DNA of 64,000 nucleotides from positions 35,217,077 to 35,281,076 of the forward strand of contig OY829650.1 in NCBI GenBank assembly GCA_963691815.1, in the 5' to 3' direction. Below the pieces are notes generated by a model that was not told the origin of the DNA, made no database searches, and saw only the letters and a program-made list of their open reading frames with translations. This document shows, piece after piece, positions 63,764-64,000 of the stretch. Origin of the DNA: Echiichthys vipera (taxonomy: Eukaryota; Chordata; Actinopteri; Perciformes; Trachinidae). The position numbers and the translations under genes are program-made. Each line of letters begins with the position of its first letter. Position 1 is the first letter of the stretch.

Positions 63764-64000
63764 GATTAAAAAAAGATGAAAACACCACAGAAACGTGATG
63801 AAACGCCTCAAAACAGATGAAAACATCACAAGCAGGTGATGAAATTACTAAAAACAGACAAAAACACCACAAAAACGTGATGAACCGACTTAAAACAGAT
63901 GAAAACACCACAAAAATGTGACAAAAAGACTAAAAACAGATGAAAACACCACAAAAACGTGAAAAAACGACTAAAACAGAGAAAAACACCACAAAAATAT

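Larger units (their letters stand above)
52957..64000. repeat. Minisatellite array C, 41-bp unit, about 270 copies
   Basis: The unit reads approximately GATGAAAACACCACAAAAAC followed by GTGATGAAACGACTAAAAAC and A, 41 bp. On the + strand it is about 56% A and 10% T, a strong strand asymmetry. Most variation among copies falls at three CpG sites: GACGAAAA/GATGAAAA, AACGTG/AACATG and AACGAC/AACAAC. Other subtypes read GACGCAAGACACC or GACGCAAAACTCC. The unit may itself be an old dimer, because both halves begin GATGAAA. The first 2.4 kb is the most irregular part. The array runs off the right edge. Long minus-strand frames rich in Phe, Val, Ser and Cys follow from the composition. Confidence 0.95.

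Noticed and set aside
52957..64000. CRISPR-like regular repeats
   Set aside because: The units are contiguous 41-bp repeats without unique spacers, and the context is eukaryotic satellite.
52957..64000. Hammerhead-ribozyme core in array C (GTGATGAAACGAC resembles CTGATGA and GAAAC)
   Set aside because: The two core parts overlap with no room for stem II, the leading C is G, and no flanking stems pair. It is not a ribozyme.
1..64000. Intact transposon, retroelement, telomere repeat or ribosomal RNA gene
   Set aside because: The repeat register is continuous across all three arrays. I found no terminal repeats, no reverse transcriptase or transposase frames, and no TTAGGG runs.

Overview
The window holds only repetitive, non-coding DNA: three unrelated tandem-repeat arrays joined end to end with no unique sequence between them. 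I see no protein-coding gene, RNA gene, CRISPR array, intact transposon or prokaryotic signal. This is heterochromatin-type DNA from a eukaryotic genome (pericentromeric, subtelomeric or interstitial satellite). Decay at CpG sites points to a cytosine-methylated genome, and three short insertions look like excision scars of Tc1-type DNA transposons. Both fit a vertebrate, perhaps a fish or amphibian, but the species cannot be read from the sequence.

Array A (1 to about 49,057) is a head-to-tail satellite with a 226-bp monomer, about 217 copies, running off the left edge. It is not homogeneous. Marked monomer variants recur in blocks of 4, 5, 7, 8, 11, 14, 17, 18, 22 and 32 monomers, which is a patchwork of higher-order repeats made by unequal exchange. 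Two exchange junctions can be placed within 13 to 23 bp. The last monomers at the right edge form a diverged subfamily, and the final one is cut mid-unit.

Array B (about 49,057 to 52,955) is a composite satellite. Runs of a 21-bp unit with the palindrome TTCTAGAA alternate with 12 copies of a conserved spacer of roughly 130 bp. The first 1.09 kb is repeated immediately after itself.

Array C (about 52,957 to 64,000) is a 41-bp minisatellite, very A-rich on the + strand, about 270 units, running off the right edge. It contains nested near-identical duplications with offsets of 810, 1905, 3533, 5438 and 5551 bp.

Open reading frames of 60 to 134 codons occur in all three arrays. They follow from repeat phase and base composition and are not annotated as genes. 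Nothing here works as an operon or pathway. The interest lies in satellite evolution: how the arrays expand, exchange, decay and record transposon visits.
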